Shown: positions 48,101 to 55,100 of the stretch, piece after piece
Position numbering within the stretch: the stretch's first letter is position 1
How the letters are laid out: each line of letters begins with the position of its first letter
DNA from: Pseudomonas libanensis
Lineage (GTDB): Bacteria; Pseudomonadota; Gammaproteobacteria; Pseudomonadales; Pseudomonadaceae
Assembly: GCF_001439685.1 (NCBI RefSeq)
Contig: NZ_JYLH01000002.1
Span: forward strand, 496,001 to 560,000
DNA: 64,000 nucleotides
Direction: 5' to 3'
Made by a program: the position numbers and the translations under genes
The notes under the pieces: model-generated
Seen by the model: the letters and a program-made list of their open reading frames with translations, nothing else
What the model was told of the DNA's origin: nothing
The model's database searches: none

Positions 48101-51084
48101 AGGCCTACAACCTGGAGGTGCGCGACCACGAGCATGCGTCCCTGGCGGACGTACAACGTTGGTCGGGCCAGGGTGGCCAGCCGCTGTTTGACAGCATTCT
48201 AGTGTTTGAAAACTACCCGGTGGACGAACGCCTGCAGCAAGCCGGGCAGGAGCACCTGAGCTTCGGCGAGGTCAGCAGCCGCGATGTCACCAACTTTGCC
48301 ATGGACCTGGCAATCAACCTTGGCGACACCCTGAAGATTGAGTTCCTGTACCTGCGCAACCGTTTCACCGAGGCCGCCACCGCGCAAATCCGCCGCAGCT
48401 TTGAAACCCTGCTGCTGGAGCTGCTGAACAACAGCCAGGCTAACCTCGGCAGCCTCACGATGCTGGCCGGCACCGAGCAGCACTTGTTGCGCCAACGTAA
48501 CCTGCTGAACCCCGGCACGGCGCCGCGCGCCCACTTGGCCCAGGTGATCGGACAGCACGCGCAGGAGCGTCCCGACGCGGTGGCGGTGGTCTGCGACGGA
48601 ATCGAATTGAGCTATGGCGAGCTGGACGCCCGCGCCAACCGCCTGGCGCATTACCTCATTGCCCAGGGTATCGGAGCGGAAATGTTTGTCGGCGTCGCGC
48701 TCGAACGCTCGGTGGATGTCATCGTCGCCTTCTATGGCGTCATGAAAACCGGCGCCGCCTACGTGCCGCTGGACATCGACTACCCGCAAGACCGCGTGCA
48801 GTGGATCGTCGAAGACTCGGGCATGCGGGTGCTGCTCAGCCAGCACGCGCTGCGCTCGCGTTTCGCTGGCCTCGGTGGTGCCAACCTGATCGAACTCGAT
48901 CGCTTGCCACTGGCGAACTGGCCGGCGACTTGCCCGATACACACGGCACACGACGACAACCTGGCCTACCTGATCTACACCTCGGGCTCCACCGGTAAGC
49001 CCAAGGGCGTGGCCGTGGCGCATGGGCAGATCCGCATGCACTGTCAGGCGATTGCCGAGCGTTACGAGATGGACGCCAGCACCCGTGAATTGCTGTTCAT
49101 GTCGTTCGCTTTCGATGGTGCCCAGGAGCGCTGGCTGTCTACCCTGCAAAGTGGCGGGCGCCTGGTGGTACGTGGCAATCAACTGTGGACCCCGGAAGAA
49201 ACCTGGCAGGCCCTGCACGCCCACCACATCAGCATCGCCTGCTTCCCGCCGGCGTATCTGCAACAGTTGGCCGAGTATGGCGACAGCCAGAACGGCGCCC
49301 CGCCACCCGTGCGCATCTACTGCTTCGGTGGCGATGCGGTGGCCGAGGCCAACTTCGAGCTGGTCAAACGCGTGCTCAAGCCGCAGTTCCTGACCAACGG
49401 ATACGGGCCTACCGAAACCGTGGTCACCCCACTGCTGTGGAAAGTGAGTGCTGATCAAACTTGCGCGGCGGTGTACGCGCCGATCGGCACACGCATCGGT
49501 GAACGTACCCTGTATGTGCTCGATGAACACCTCAACCCGGTGCCTGACGGCGTGGCGGGTGAGTTGTACATTGGCGGCGAAGGCGTTGCCCGTGGCTACC
49601 ACCAGCGCCCCGGCCTGAGCGCCGAGCGTTTTGTGGTCGACCCGTTTGCGGCCGACGGCACTCGCCTGTATCGCACCGGCGACCTGGTGCGCCAACGCCC
49701 CGACGGCGTGATCGACTACCTCGGTCGCCTGGACAACCAGGTGAAAATCCGCGGTTTCCGGATCGAGCTGGGAGAAATCGAATCACGCTTGCGCCAGTGC
49801 CCCGAAGTGCAGGACGCCGTGGTCATCGCCCGCGACACCGGCGGCGGCAAGCAACTGATCGGTTACGTGGTGGCCAACGCCTCGACCGGCCTGGGTGAAC
49901 GCCTGCGTACAGTCTTGCAGGGCGAACTGCCTGACTACATGGTGCCGGCACAAATCCTCGCCCTTGCGGCCTTCCCGCTCAACCCCAACGGCAAACTGGA
50001 CCGCCAGGCCCTGCCCGACCCGGACTTCAAGGGCCGTACCTTCGTAGCACCACGTAATCAGTTGGAGACACAGCTGGCGGCGATCTGGCAGGACGTGCTG
50101 GAACTGGAGAGTGTGGGCGTCACCGACAACTTCTTCGAATTGGGCGGCGACTCGCTGCGCATTCTCAAGGTGCTGTCGAAGGTGCGCAGCCAGCCGGATA
50201 TCGGCATCGAACTGAAGCTACGCGACATGATCGGCAAGCCTACCATCGCCGAGCTTTCCGGCTTTGCCGAGGAGGATGCGAGCCTGAACCCGCTGCTGTT
50301 GCTCAACGGTGAAACGCCTCAAAGCCCGCCGCTATTCTGCCTGCATGCCGGTTTTGGCACGGTGTTCGACTATGAGCCCCTGGCCCGCCGACTGGATGGG
50401 CAGCGCAGCGTCTATGGCCTGCAATGCCGGATGTTGCTGGACCGCCAGTGGGAGGATGAGTCCCTTGAGTCCATGGCCATTGATTACAGCCAATACATCC
50501 GCCAGCAACAAGCCAGTGGCCCGTATCACCTGATGGGCTGGTCGCTGGGTGGCACGCTGGCGGTGCTGGTGGCCCAGGAGCTGGAAAGCCAGGGTCAACG
50601 GGTGGCGTTCCTGGGCCTGGTCGACAGTTTCATTCCCACGGGCGAAGACGTAGTCGGCGACGTTTGGAGCGAAGACTTGCGCGGTTTCCTGGCGGTGCTG
50701 TTCGGCCTGTCGGCGCAAAGCCTGCCGACCTTTGATGTCAGGGCGAGCACCGACAGCGCAGTTCTTGAGCACCTGATCGCGCAGGTCCAGGCGGGCGCCG
50801 CCGCGCAATCGGTGTACGCCGCAATCAGTGCCGAGGAACTGGCCCACACCTTCCAGGTGGCGATGAAACTCAAGGCATTGTCCCAGCGCCTGCAAGGTCT
50901 GCCGCCTACCCGGGCCCAGGCCGATTGCTGGTGGGCCAGTGCGACGCCCGGCCAGCCCGCCTCGAACCTGCCCTGCGCCCGCAGCAACGAGCAGATCCAG
51001 GCCGGCCACTACGACATCCTCAATCACCCGGCCCTGCTTCATGGGCTGTTGCAGCACCTGGCGCTGCAACCCGTAGCCAGTTGA
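36199..51084 (+). CDS. pvdD: Terminal pyoverdine peptide synthetase, C-A-T-C-A-T-C-A-T-E-C-A-T-TE
   Basis: A 4961-residue NRPS with four modules. C1 (~34-460) has HHIVSDAW at ~168. A1 (~500-980) has code DVWHVSLIDK (Ser), T1 Ser ~1034. C2 HHIVSDGW ~1219, A2 code DGEDHGTVTK (Orn or Lys), T2 Ser ~2098. C3 HHIVSDGW ~2283, A3 code as A1 (Ser), T3 Ser ~3151. E domain ~3203-3637 (HHLAVDGVSW, EGHGRED). C4 HHILMDGWS ~3795, A4 code DGECCGGVTK (hydroxyornithine-like), T4 Ser ~4652, and TE with GWSLGG Ser ~4782 and His ~4937. Codes were aligned by eye to GrsA. It adds Ser-Orn/Lys-D-Ser-OHOrn and releases the peptide. The symbol is assigned by its terminal position in the assembly line. Confidence 0.92.
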   Translation: MNPLNQLPDDDLLALLMADDAGSEHSIKAQPHRSPTPLSFAQQRLWFLQQLSPGSSAYNLPNALRLRGPLNTAALDAALQQVIDRHDVLKTAFQTLDDQPRQVFDPQARIHLHEDDLSGLAPDARAAAVAQRIATEAGTPFDLSLAPLIRATLITLEHDDHILLLNMHHIVSDAWSNPILMHDLTLAYQRACQGDTTPLARPSIQYADYARWQREEYPGTPAQLRAAEYWADYLGQEIPTLDLPADYPRSAEQQHRAGNLRLSLPTALSQQLQGFCHQHDLTPFIVLLGAWQLLLSRYSGQRDFTVGVPNAGRNQSETQDLVGYFVSSQIYRAQLTDDLTTEAFLQALRQQSRAAMEHADYPIELLIERLQLQRSTQANPLFQTLFNWRVSQDQTDTLTLGELTLAFLPVAQHEAKFELSVHVDYAPQQITADIEYSTALFSPATIECLGRHWLRLLQSLIDAPQQRLAELAMLDFAEHQQIVSEWNNTGFQYPLDHSVQQLIEAQVAATPEAPALVFGEQQLSYDQLNRRANQLAHKLIELGVGPDALVGIAAERSLDMVIGLLAVLKAGGAYVPLDPEYPQDRLAYMIEDSGIGLLLTQQHLLSQLPIPAALPVLALDRLDVSGYAEVNPEIAVDGENLAYVIYTSGSTGQPKGAGNRHSALTNRLCWMQQVYGLNANDTVLQKTPFSFDVSVWEFFWPLMTGARLAVAGPGDHRDPATLVSLIQRYQVSTLHFVPSMLQVFLLDENVARCTSLKRIVCSGEALPVDAQQQVFAKLPNAGLFNLYGPTEAAIDVTHWTCREEGKASVPIGQPIANLSTYILDAELQPVPPGVIGELYLGGAGLARGYHHRPALTAERFMTSPFGHGQRLYRTGDLASYRIDGVIEYRGRIDHQVKIRGLRIELGEIETRLMELDCVREALVIAADGQLVAYAVPTQTREADELRSEIKQRLGEHLPDYMVPAQLIFLDQLPLSPNGKLDRKALPKPDASLLQKAYVAPQSPLEQQIAAIWQDVLKLERVGLNDDFFELGGHSLLATQVVSRVRHALNTDVPLRNLFESSTLHTFVASLAREPARHEPPLVRVERDQPLPLSYAQERQWFLWQLDPGSTAYHIPAALRLRGHLDTQALQRSFDGLIARHESLRTSFSQDGERTVQRIASHAHLAMTIEAWPDADAQTIRACIEDESRQLFDLQHGPLLRVKVLRLAPDDHVLIITQHHIVSDGWSINLMIQELVALYAGFSRQQDVSLPELPIQYADYGVWQRQWMDAGERERQLAYWTGQLGDEQTVLELPTDHVRPSEQSYRGGQLELVLDRELNQALKQMAREQGVTLFMLLLASFQTLLHRYSGQTDIRVGVPIANRNRVETEGLIGFFVNTQVLRATLDGQVRFVELLQQVKQHALQAQAHQDLPFEQLVEALQPQRSLSHSPLFQVMYNHASVQPQTRVTLPGLSLEVLEGTLPSTQFDLSLDTFESTDTLQATLTYAIDLFEASTIRRLAAHWQNLLQAIVRDAQQRLGELDMLGREEHHLMLHDWSTATLDYPSEQRVHQLFEAQVAQQPSAPALLFEDRQLTYAELNAQANRLARHLVRLGVGPDVLVGIAVERGLDMIIGLLAVLKAGGAYVPLDPQYPQDRLLCMIEDSGTRLMLTQSHLRERLAIPAYVDHLCLDQDQAWVDLDASNLSNRAHAQNLAYVMFTSGSTGRPKGVGINQLSLTRHAYVSLSFFNLKGDDRILQFSTFNFDGFVEQLYPALICGASVVLRGTEIWDTETFYRELIKHQISVVDLTTAYWNLLAKDFAAASPRDYGRLKQVHAGGEAMPPEGLAAWAEAGLGHVKLLNTYGPTEATVTVTALDCTDYVTGARPTPLTMPIGKVLAGRSIYLLDDSGAPAPIGVVGELVIGGELLARGYFNRPDLTAERFMPDPFSQNGGRLYRTGDLARYNASGVIEYVGRIDHQVKIRGFRIELGEIEARLLEQELVRDAIVLAQPAAVGLQLVAYVVPHATALSQAELRQSIKAALAAVLPDYMVPGLLMFLDALPLSPNGKLDRKALPKPDASQQQNHYVAPRTALEVQVAGIWQSVLGLEQVGLTDDFFTLGGHSLLATQIISRVRQALNLDVALRSLFERSVLGDFVAGLHGRSRQDELPLAPIARDQALPLSYAQERQWFLWQLDPHSAAYHLPAALRLKGALDVAALEQAFNQLIARHETLRTTFVVDNEHPRQVIAAKAPLALVVETLHGTPDDATLKAFVEHETRQLFDLQRGPLLRVRLLRLADDDHVLVLTQHHIVSDGWSVQLMVEELISLYGAAQAGQPAPLPPLPIQYADYAVWQRQWMQAGERERQLAYWTAQLDGENGVLELPTDRPRPAEQSYRGAHLSLTLAPGLGDAVQHIAPRLGVTPFMLLLASFQVLLHRYSGQHDIRVGVPIANRNRVETEGLIGFFVNTQIMKAEFSAQLRVEELLQQVKQHALDAQAHQDLPFEQLVEALQPERSLSHNPLFQVMFNHQSADQRSSTDGQSLPSALQVEGLDWEGSTSQFDLTLSTSESAEGLSATLTYATDLFDAATIERLGRHWQQLLRSLLEDPQQWVADLPMLDSGEQQQIVSEWNNTDIQYPLDHSVQQLIEAQVAATPEAPALVFGEQQLSYDQLNRRANQLAHKLIELGVGPDALVGIAAERSLDMVIGLLAVLKAGGAYVPLDPEYPQDRLAYMIKDSGIGLLLTQQHLLSQLPIPAALPVLALDQLDMSAYAEVNPEITVDGENLAYVIYTSGSTGQPKGAGNRHSALTNRLCWMQQAYGLNANDTVLQKTPFSFDVSVWEFFWPLMTGARLAVAGPGDHRDPATLVSLIQRYQVSTLHFVPSMLQVFLLDENVARCTSLKRIVCSGEALPVDAQQQVFAKLPNAGLFNLYGPTEAAIDVTHWTCREEGKASVPIGQPIANLSTYILDTELQPVPPGVIGELYLGGAGLARGYHRRPALTAERFMTSPFGHGQRLYRTGDLASYRMDGVIEYRGRIDHQVKIRGLRIELGEIETRLMELDCVREAVVIAADGQLVAYAVPTQAHEADELRSEIKQRLGEHLPDYMVPAQLIFLDQLPLSPNGKLDRKALPKPDASLLQKTYVAPQSPLEQQIAAIWQDVLKLERVGLNDNFFELGGDSIISIQVVSRARQQGIAFTPKELFQHQTVQGLASVARSGATAQVIDQGPATGTLPLLPIHQLFFATAIPERHHWNQSVLLKPAQPLVAEALQRALYAVIEHHDALRLSFQQQRADWSAYYRPMGDWQLQQVDATAEQLSQLCDQVQGSLDLQHGPLIRALLIHLADGTQRLLLVIHHLAVDGVSWRILFEDLQNAYQQLSSGQPLQLPARTSSVKAWAERLQQRADRDQDELSYWQTQLRDAVVDLPCERPNASLDNRHSQTLHTHLDAGQTRQLLQQAPKAYRTQINDLLLTALARVISRWTGTGHCLIELEGHGREDLFDDIDLTRTVGWFTSLFPVKLVPAANLGDSIKQIKEQLRAIPDKGLGYGALRYLGTPQARASLAALPTPRITFNYLGQFDASFDAAQGSWLVPAAEGSGREQALGAPLGNWLSLNGQVYGEELTLGWQFSREMFDEATIAQLADDLKQELLALIEHCCDSANMGVTPSDFPLARISQAQLDRLPVTLSQVEDLYPLSAMQQGMLFHTLEAPESALYVNQMAVSVSGLDVARFTAAWNAVIERHEILRTGFWADNQLAEPLQVVYRAASMPVETLDWQQREVSAQDLQALASQDCARGFELLRAPLTRLTLVQLDPQTHYLIWTSHHILMDGWSNSRLLGEVFAIYNGQTAPAKRGHYRDYIRWLQAQPQALLEQFWKTRLQDLNGTSSLANSFSPKPSAELDGHAALYLDWDAVQTARLREQAQRLRVTPNTLIQATWLLLLQRYTGQDTVCFGATVAGRPASLPGSEDMLGLFINTLPIIQTPQPHMPVAQWLQALQAYNLEVRDHEHASLADVQRWSGQGGQPLFDSILVFENYPVDERLQQAGQEHLSFGEVSSRDVTNFAMDLAINLGDTLKIEFLYLRNRFTEAATAQIRRSFETLLLELLNNSQANLGSLTMLAGTEQHLLRQRNLLNPGTAPRAHLAQVIGQHAQERPDAVAVVCDGIELSYGELDARANRLAHYLIAQGIGAEMFVGVALERSVDVIVAFYGVMKTGAAYVPLDIDYPQDRVQWIVEDSGMRVLLSQHALRSRFAGLGGANLIELDRLPLANWPATCPIHTAHDDNLAYLIYTSGSTGKPKGVAVAHGQIRMHCQAIAERYEMDASTRELLFMSFAFDGAQERWLSTLQSGGRLVVRGNQLWTPEETWQALHAHHISIACFPPAYLQQLAEYGDSQNGAPPPVRIYCFGGDAVAEANFELVKRVLKPQFLTNGYGPTETVVTPLLWKVSADQTCAAVYAPIGTRIGERTLYVLDEHLNPVPDGVAGELYIGGEGVARGYHQRPGLSAERFVVDPFAADGTRLYRTGDLVRQRPDGVIDYLGRLDNQVKIRGFRIELGEIESRLRQCPEVQDAVVIARDTGGGKQLIGYVVANASTGLGERLRTVLQGELPDYMVPAQILALAAFPLNPNGKLDRQALPDPDFKGRTFVAPRNQLETQLAAIWQDVLELESVGVTDNFFELGGDSLRILKVLSKVRSQPDIGIELKLRDMIGKPTIAELSGFAEEDASLNPLLLLNGETPQSPPLFCLHAGFGTVFDYEPLARRLDGQRSVYGLQCRMLLDRQWEDESLESMAIDYSQYIRQQQASGPYHLMGWSLGGTLAVLVAQELESQGQRVAFLGLVDSFIPTGEDVVGDVWSEDLRGFLAVLFGLSAQSLPTFDVRASTDSAVLEHLIAQVQAGAAAQSVYAAISAEELAHTFQVAMKLKALSQRLQGLPPTRAQADCWWASATPGQPASNLPCARSNEQIQAGHYDILNHPALLHGLLQHLALQPVAS
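37645..39290 (+). repeat. Direct repeat copy 1: Ser adenylation region of module 1
   Basis: This 1646-bp stretch, from the end of C1 through A1 to the start of T1, is nearly identical to 43996-45641 in the same gene (few differences by eye). The copies are 6351 bp apart, a multiple of three. Confidence 0.85.
40801..42405 (+). repeat. Inverted repeat copy 1: Orn/Lys adenylation region of module 2
   Basis: This 1605-bp stretch starts at the AGC codon of WSTATLDYPSEQ and ends within the linker before T2. It is nearly identical to the reverse complement of 58012-59616 in the opposing NRPS gene; the compared stretch at 41020-41260 looks about 97% identical by eye. Sequence similarity stops abruptly at both ends. 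Confidence 0.85.
43996..45641 (+). repeat. Direct repeat copy 2: Ser adenylation region of module 3
   Basis: Second copy of the 37645-39290 repeat. It ends right where T3 changes from the ELGGHSLLA to the ELGGDSIIS type, so the duplication boundary coincides with the carrier-domain motif that fits the following E domain. Confidence 0.85.
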
Positions 51085-51091
51085 AACCGTT

Positions 51092-51116
51092 GCCGCCCCT
51101 GACGGTCAGGGGCGGC
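51092..51116. other. Strong hairpin between terminal NRPS and hydrolase
   Basis: GCCGCCCCTGA (51092-51102) and TCAGGGGCGGC (51106-51116) form an 11-bp perfect stem with a three-base loop, 7 bp after the NRPS stop. There is no T run, so it is more likely an mRNA-stabilising or attenuating element than a full terminator. Confidence 0.6.
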
Positions 51117-51145
51117 GCTTCATCCCATTTCGCAAGGAACATGCA

Positions 51146-52099
51146 ATGCCCCTGGACCCTGATCTCGAAGGTTTTCTGGAACTGGCACAAATGGGTCGCC
51201 TGACCGGCAAAAGCCAACCCATGCACACACTCAGTGTTGAACAGGCTCGGCGGGAGTTCGAACAGACCTCCGCCATTCTCGACCCCAGCCCGCCGGGTTC
51301 GGTGGCGGTCACTGAGCTGACGGTCACCGCACGCGATAGCCATGTGTTGCCCGCCCGCCTCTACCGCGCACCAGGCACGGCGCAACTGCCGGCGATTGTG
51401 TATATCCACGGTGGCGGTTACGTGGTGGGCAGCCTGGACTCCCACGACTCCATCTGCCGCAGGCTTGCAGCCAGTGGCCAATACGCGGTGTTCGCACCCG
51501 CCTACCGTCTGGCGCCAGAAGCGGGCTTCCCCACCGCCGTCAATGACACCCTTGACGCCGCCAACTGGCTGGCCGAACAGGCCGGCAACCTGCAAGTGGA
51601 TATCCATCGAATAGCCCTCGCGGGGGACAGTGTCGGGGCGACGCTGGCGGCGGTCTTGGCGATCACCGCAGTGAAGACGCCGCAACAACTGACGTTCAAA
51701 CCCTGGGCCCAGTTGCTGTTTTACCCGGTCACCGACACCTCGCGGCAACGCAGTTCCCACCGGCAATATGCCGAGGATTACCTGCTGGAAACCGCCACGC
51801 TGGAATGGTTCTACCAGCACTATTGCCCGCACGCCCAACAGCGCCTCGACTGGAGAGTCTCGCCGCTACTGGCCGAAGGGCTGACCGCGCTGGCCCCGGC
51901 CTATATCAGCCTGGCCCAGTACGATCCGCTGTATGACGAAGGCCAGGCCTATGCGCAGTTGCTGGAAGCGAGCGGCACTGCCGTCACCCTGCAGGTGCAG
52001 TCGGGGCTGACCCATGACTTCCTGCGCATGAACGGAATCACCAGCGCCGTTGCCGGTATTTATGCAGAGGTGTTGAGCTGGTTGGGGGAACAGCGCTGA
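51146..52099 (+). CDS. Alpha/beta hydrolase of the hormone-sensitive-lipase family
   Basis: A 317-residue esterase-like protein. It has the oxyanion motif YIHGGGYVVGS, the nucleophile elbow GDSVG (family norm GDSAG), an Asp in YDPLYDEG and the final His in SGLTHDFLRM, so the triad looks complete. There is no signal peptide, so it is cytoplasmic. It starts 61 bp after the terminal NRPS stop on the same strand, so it is probably co-transcribed from the PvdS promoter. A role in pyoverdine editing, acyl-chain trimming or release of stalled intermediates is possible but not shown. Confidence 0.83.
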   Translation: MPLDPDLEGFLELAQMGRLTGKSQPMHTLSVEQARREFEQTSAILDPSPPGSVAVTELTVTARDSHVLPARLYRAPGTAQLPAIVYIHGGGYVVGSLDSHDSICRRLAASGQYAVFAPAYRLAPEAGFPTAVNDTLDAANWLAEQAGNLQVDIHRIALAGDSVGATLAAVLAITAVKTPQQLTFKPWAQLLFYPVTDTSRQRSSHRQYAEDYLLETATLEWFYQHYCPHAQQRLDWRVSPLLAEGLTALAPAYISLAQYDPLYDEGQAYAQLLEASGTAVTLQVQSGLTHDFLRMNGITSAVAGIYAEVLSWLGEQR

Positions 52100-52127
52100 G
52101 TAGCGCCTGAGCGTCCCAGAATTAGAA

Positions 52128-52150
52128 CCGGGGCTGATTGCCAGCCCCGG
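52128..52150. terminator. Hairpin between convergent hydrolase and NRPS genes
   Basis: CCGGGGCTG at 52128-52136 pairs perfectly with CAGCCCCGG at 52142-52150, centred between two convergent stop codons. It lacks a clear T run; a bidirectional terminator role is inferred from position. Confidence 0.6.
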
Positions 52151-52159
52151 ACATTGCAA

Positions 52160-55100
52160 CTAGCCCTGCTGCACCTGCCGGGCCTTTTCCATCAGCGCCG
52201 CCTTCTCTTCAGGGCTCATTGCATCCAGGCGCAAACGTGCGTGGGCGATCTTCTCCAGTTGCCCCGCGACACTTTCACGCTCGCGCAATGCCCGCGCCAG
52301 TTCCGCCACGCTGGGGTGATCAAACACCACACCGGGGTGAATCTCGCATTGCAGCAGCTTGCGAATACCCGCGACCAGCTTGATCACCAGCAAAGAGTGC
52401 CCGCCTGCGCTGAAAAAGTCCTGGTCGATGCTCAACCGCTCCAGCCCGACCAATTGGGCCATGCGGGTGGACAGCAGTTGCTCAAGGGCGTCACGCGGTG
52501 CCACGTAGACATGCTGGGACACCACCGGCTGGGTGTGCTGCAACGCCTTGCGGTCAACCTTGCCGTTGGGCAGGCGCGGCATGCGCTCCAGGCTCAGTAT
52601 CTGGCGCGGCACCATGGCCGCCGGCAGGCGTTCAACGAGCTGGGTTTTGAGCAGGGTCAATACCGCCTCATCCGCCGCCACACGCAGCACCACGAACGCC
52701 TGCGGTTCGTCTTGGACCACAACCACCACGGCTTCACTGACCTGGGGCAAGCGCAGCAGTTGCGCCTCTATCTCCGCCAGTTCAATGCGAAAACCACGCA
52801 CCTTGACCTGCTGATCCCGCCGGCCATACAGCTGCACGCCGCCGTCTACCCGATAACGGGCCAGGTCGCCGCTGCGGTAGAGACGCTCGCCTGCCACCAG
52901 CGGGCTGCGGATAAACGCGTCGGCGTCAGCCTCGGCATTCAAGTAGCCCCGGCACAATTGGTGGCCACCGATATACAACTCGCCGAGTTCGCCCGGCGCC
53001 AGCAATTGCGCGTCAGCACCGAGCACAAATACTTGGTTGCCCGGCAGCACCTGTGTCAGCGGCACACCCTGGGCCAGGTCGTCACCGGGCAGCACCGGAT
53101 GCACCATGACCCCCACCGTCGCTTCGGTGGGGCCGTAGTGGTTGAACAGGCGGCAATCGGGGCGCAGTTGCTGAATCCGCTGGACCAGGCTGGCACCGAT
53201 GGCTTCACCGCCCAGCACCAGGGTCGCGGGTAATACGGCGTTTTCGGCTTCCAGCAAGGCGGCCAGGTGCGAGGGCACGATTTTCAGGCAGTCGATGCGC
53301 TGGTCTCGCAAGAACCTGGCGAAGACCTGCGGGTCTTGCAGGGTCGCATCGTCAGCGATATGCAGGGTCGCACCGTTGTACAACGCACCGAACAAGGCGG
53401 TATTGCCCAGGTCCGCCGCGACTGTGGAGCTGAACGCAAAGTGACGGCAGCCAGACAGGCCCAATTGCTGGCTGCTGCCTGCGGTGTAGTTGAGCAACGC
53501 GCCATGTTCGACCACCACGCCTTTGGGCTGCCCGGTGGATCCGGAGGTGAACAACACATAGGCGACGTCCCGGGCTTGCACGGGGACTGCCGGTGCCAAT
53601 GGAGCGTCAGCAGTCGACGCGCCAGGGTTGAGGACCTTGAACGAGGCCATCGGCTCGTCCTGGTTCGGCGCTTGCGCCATCAGCACCAGGCTCGCGGCGG
53701 CATGCCGGGCGATTTGCGCCTGGCGCGCCGCTGGCCATTGCGGGTCCAGGGGCAGGTAGGCTGCGCCGGCACGCCAAGTGGCGAGCATGGCGACGACCAG
53801 CTCGACAGAACGGGGCAACGCCAGGCCGATGATCGACCCAGGCCCCACGCCCTGGCGCAGCAACTCGCCACTCAACTGCGCGGCGCGGGCGTCCAGTTCG
53901 GCATAGCTGAGGGTCTGGCCCGCATGCGCCAGGGCGATGGCGTGCGGCGTTTGCTGTGCCCAGGCGGCAATGCGCTGGGGCAACAACGGCGCCTCTAGCA
54001 CTTGCGCTGGCGGGTTGAGTGCCAGCAGCCGGTTTTTTTCGGCAGCATCCAACAGGTTCAAGCACCCGATGACTGCCTGTGGATTGTCGGCAATGCCATG
54101 GAGCAACTGACGGTACTGGGCCAACAGGCTCTCGACTGCTTGGGCGCAGTAGCACGCGGGGTTGAAGTCCAGCGACACACCTTGCGGCTCGCCAGCTGCG
54201 CCGATGTCCAGCTGCAGTGCCAACTCAAATAGCGGTAGGCCGGCTGGCAGGTCGCTGCCGGCCCAGACCAGCCCGGCCACTTCACGCGGCGCCGACACTC
54301 GTCGGCAGCCAAAACCGATGGCTGGCCTGGCCTGCTGCGGGAACGCCCCGGGCGCCCAGTATTCCTGCCAGGTTCGGTGCTGGTCCAACTGTGCCGCCAA
54401 GCTCGCAGCCAGGTCACCGAAGGTGCTGGCCAGGTCGATACGAATCACCAGGGGCAAGGTTTTCTCGAACAGGCCCAGGCTATGCTCAAAGAATTCATAA
54501 TCCTGGCGTGCGTCATGCCGCCAGCCCGCCAGGAATGTTTCGCGGCCGCTGATGCGGGCCAACAGCACCCACCAGGCCGTTTGCATCACCACGTCCAGCG
54601 CCAGTCCCGACGCTTGCAGGCGAGTCAACAGGGCTTGGTCCAGTGGCACGCTTAAACGCTGCGCAGGGGCGATGCCGCCACCGGGCCGCCGATAAGGCAA
54701 GTCCGGGCCGCCGAGCACCGGTTCGGGGGCTTGCACATGCTGCTGCCAGTACGCTTTGGCCACATCGGCGTCTTCGTCGAAGATCACCTCGCTGCGCCAC
54801 TCCAGGTACTGCGAAAACTGCCCTGGTTCCTGCTCTTCAAACCCTTGCTGCCCATAGGCCGCCAGCAACTCCTGCTGGATCAGGGCCAAGGTCCCGGCAT
54901 CTGCCGCGTAACGCGCGACGCCCACCAGCAGTTGCCAGTGGTCCGCTTCCAGGCGCTGCAACAACGCGCCGATCAGCGGCAGCGGTTGCTGCAACCATTG
55001 TTGCCGGCGGGCATTCACCTGTTGGGGCGACGCCACGTCAGGCCACTGGGTAAAGCTCACCGCCCCAGCCGCCGCTACTCGCTGGCGCAGCCCGTGGTAG

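Noticed and set aside
44344..48156. Very long open frame antisense to the terminal NRPS
   Set aside because: It mirrors conserved NRPS codons in a high-GC gene, and its translation is Gly/Gln/Val-rich low-complexity sequence with no domain. It is a codon-bias shadow.
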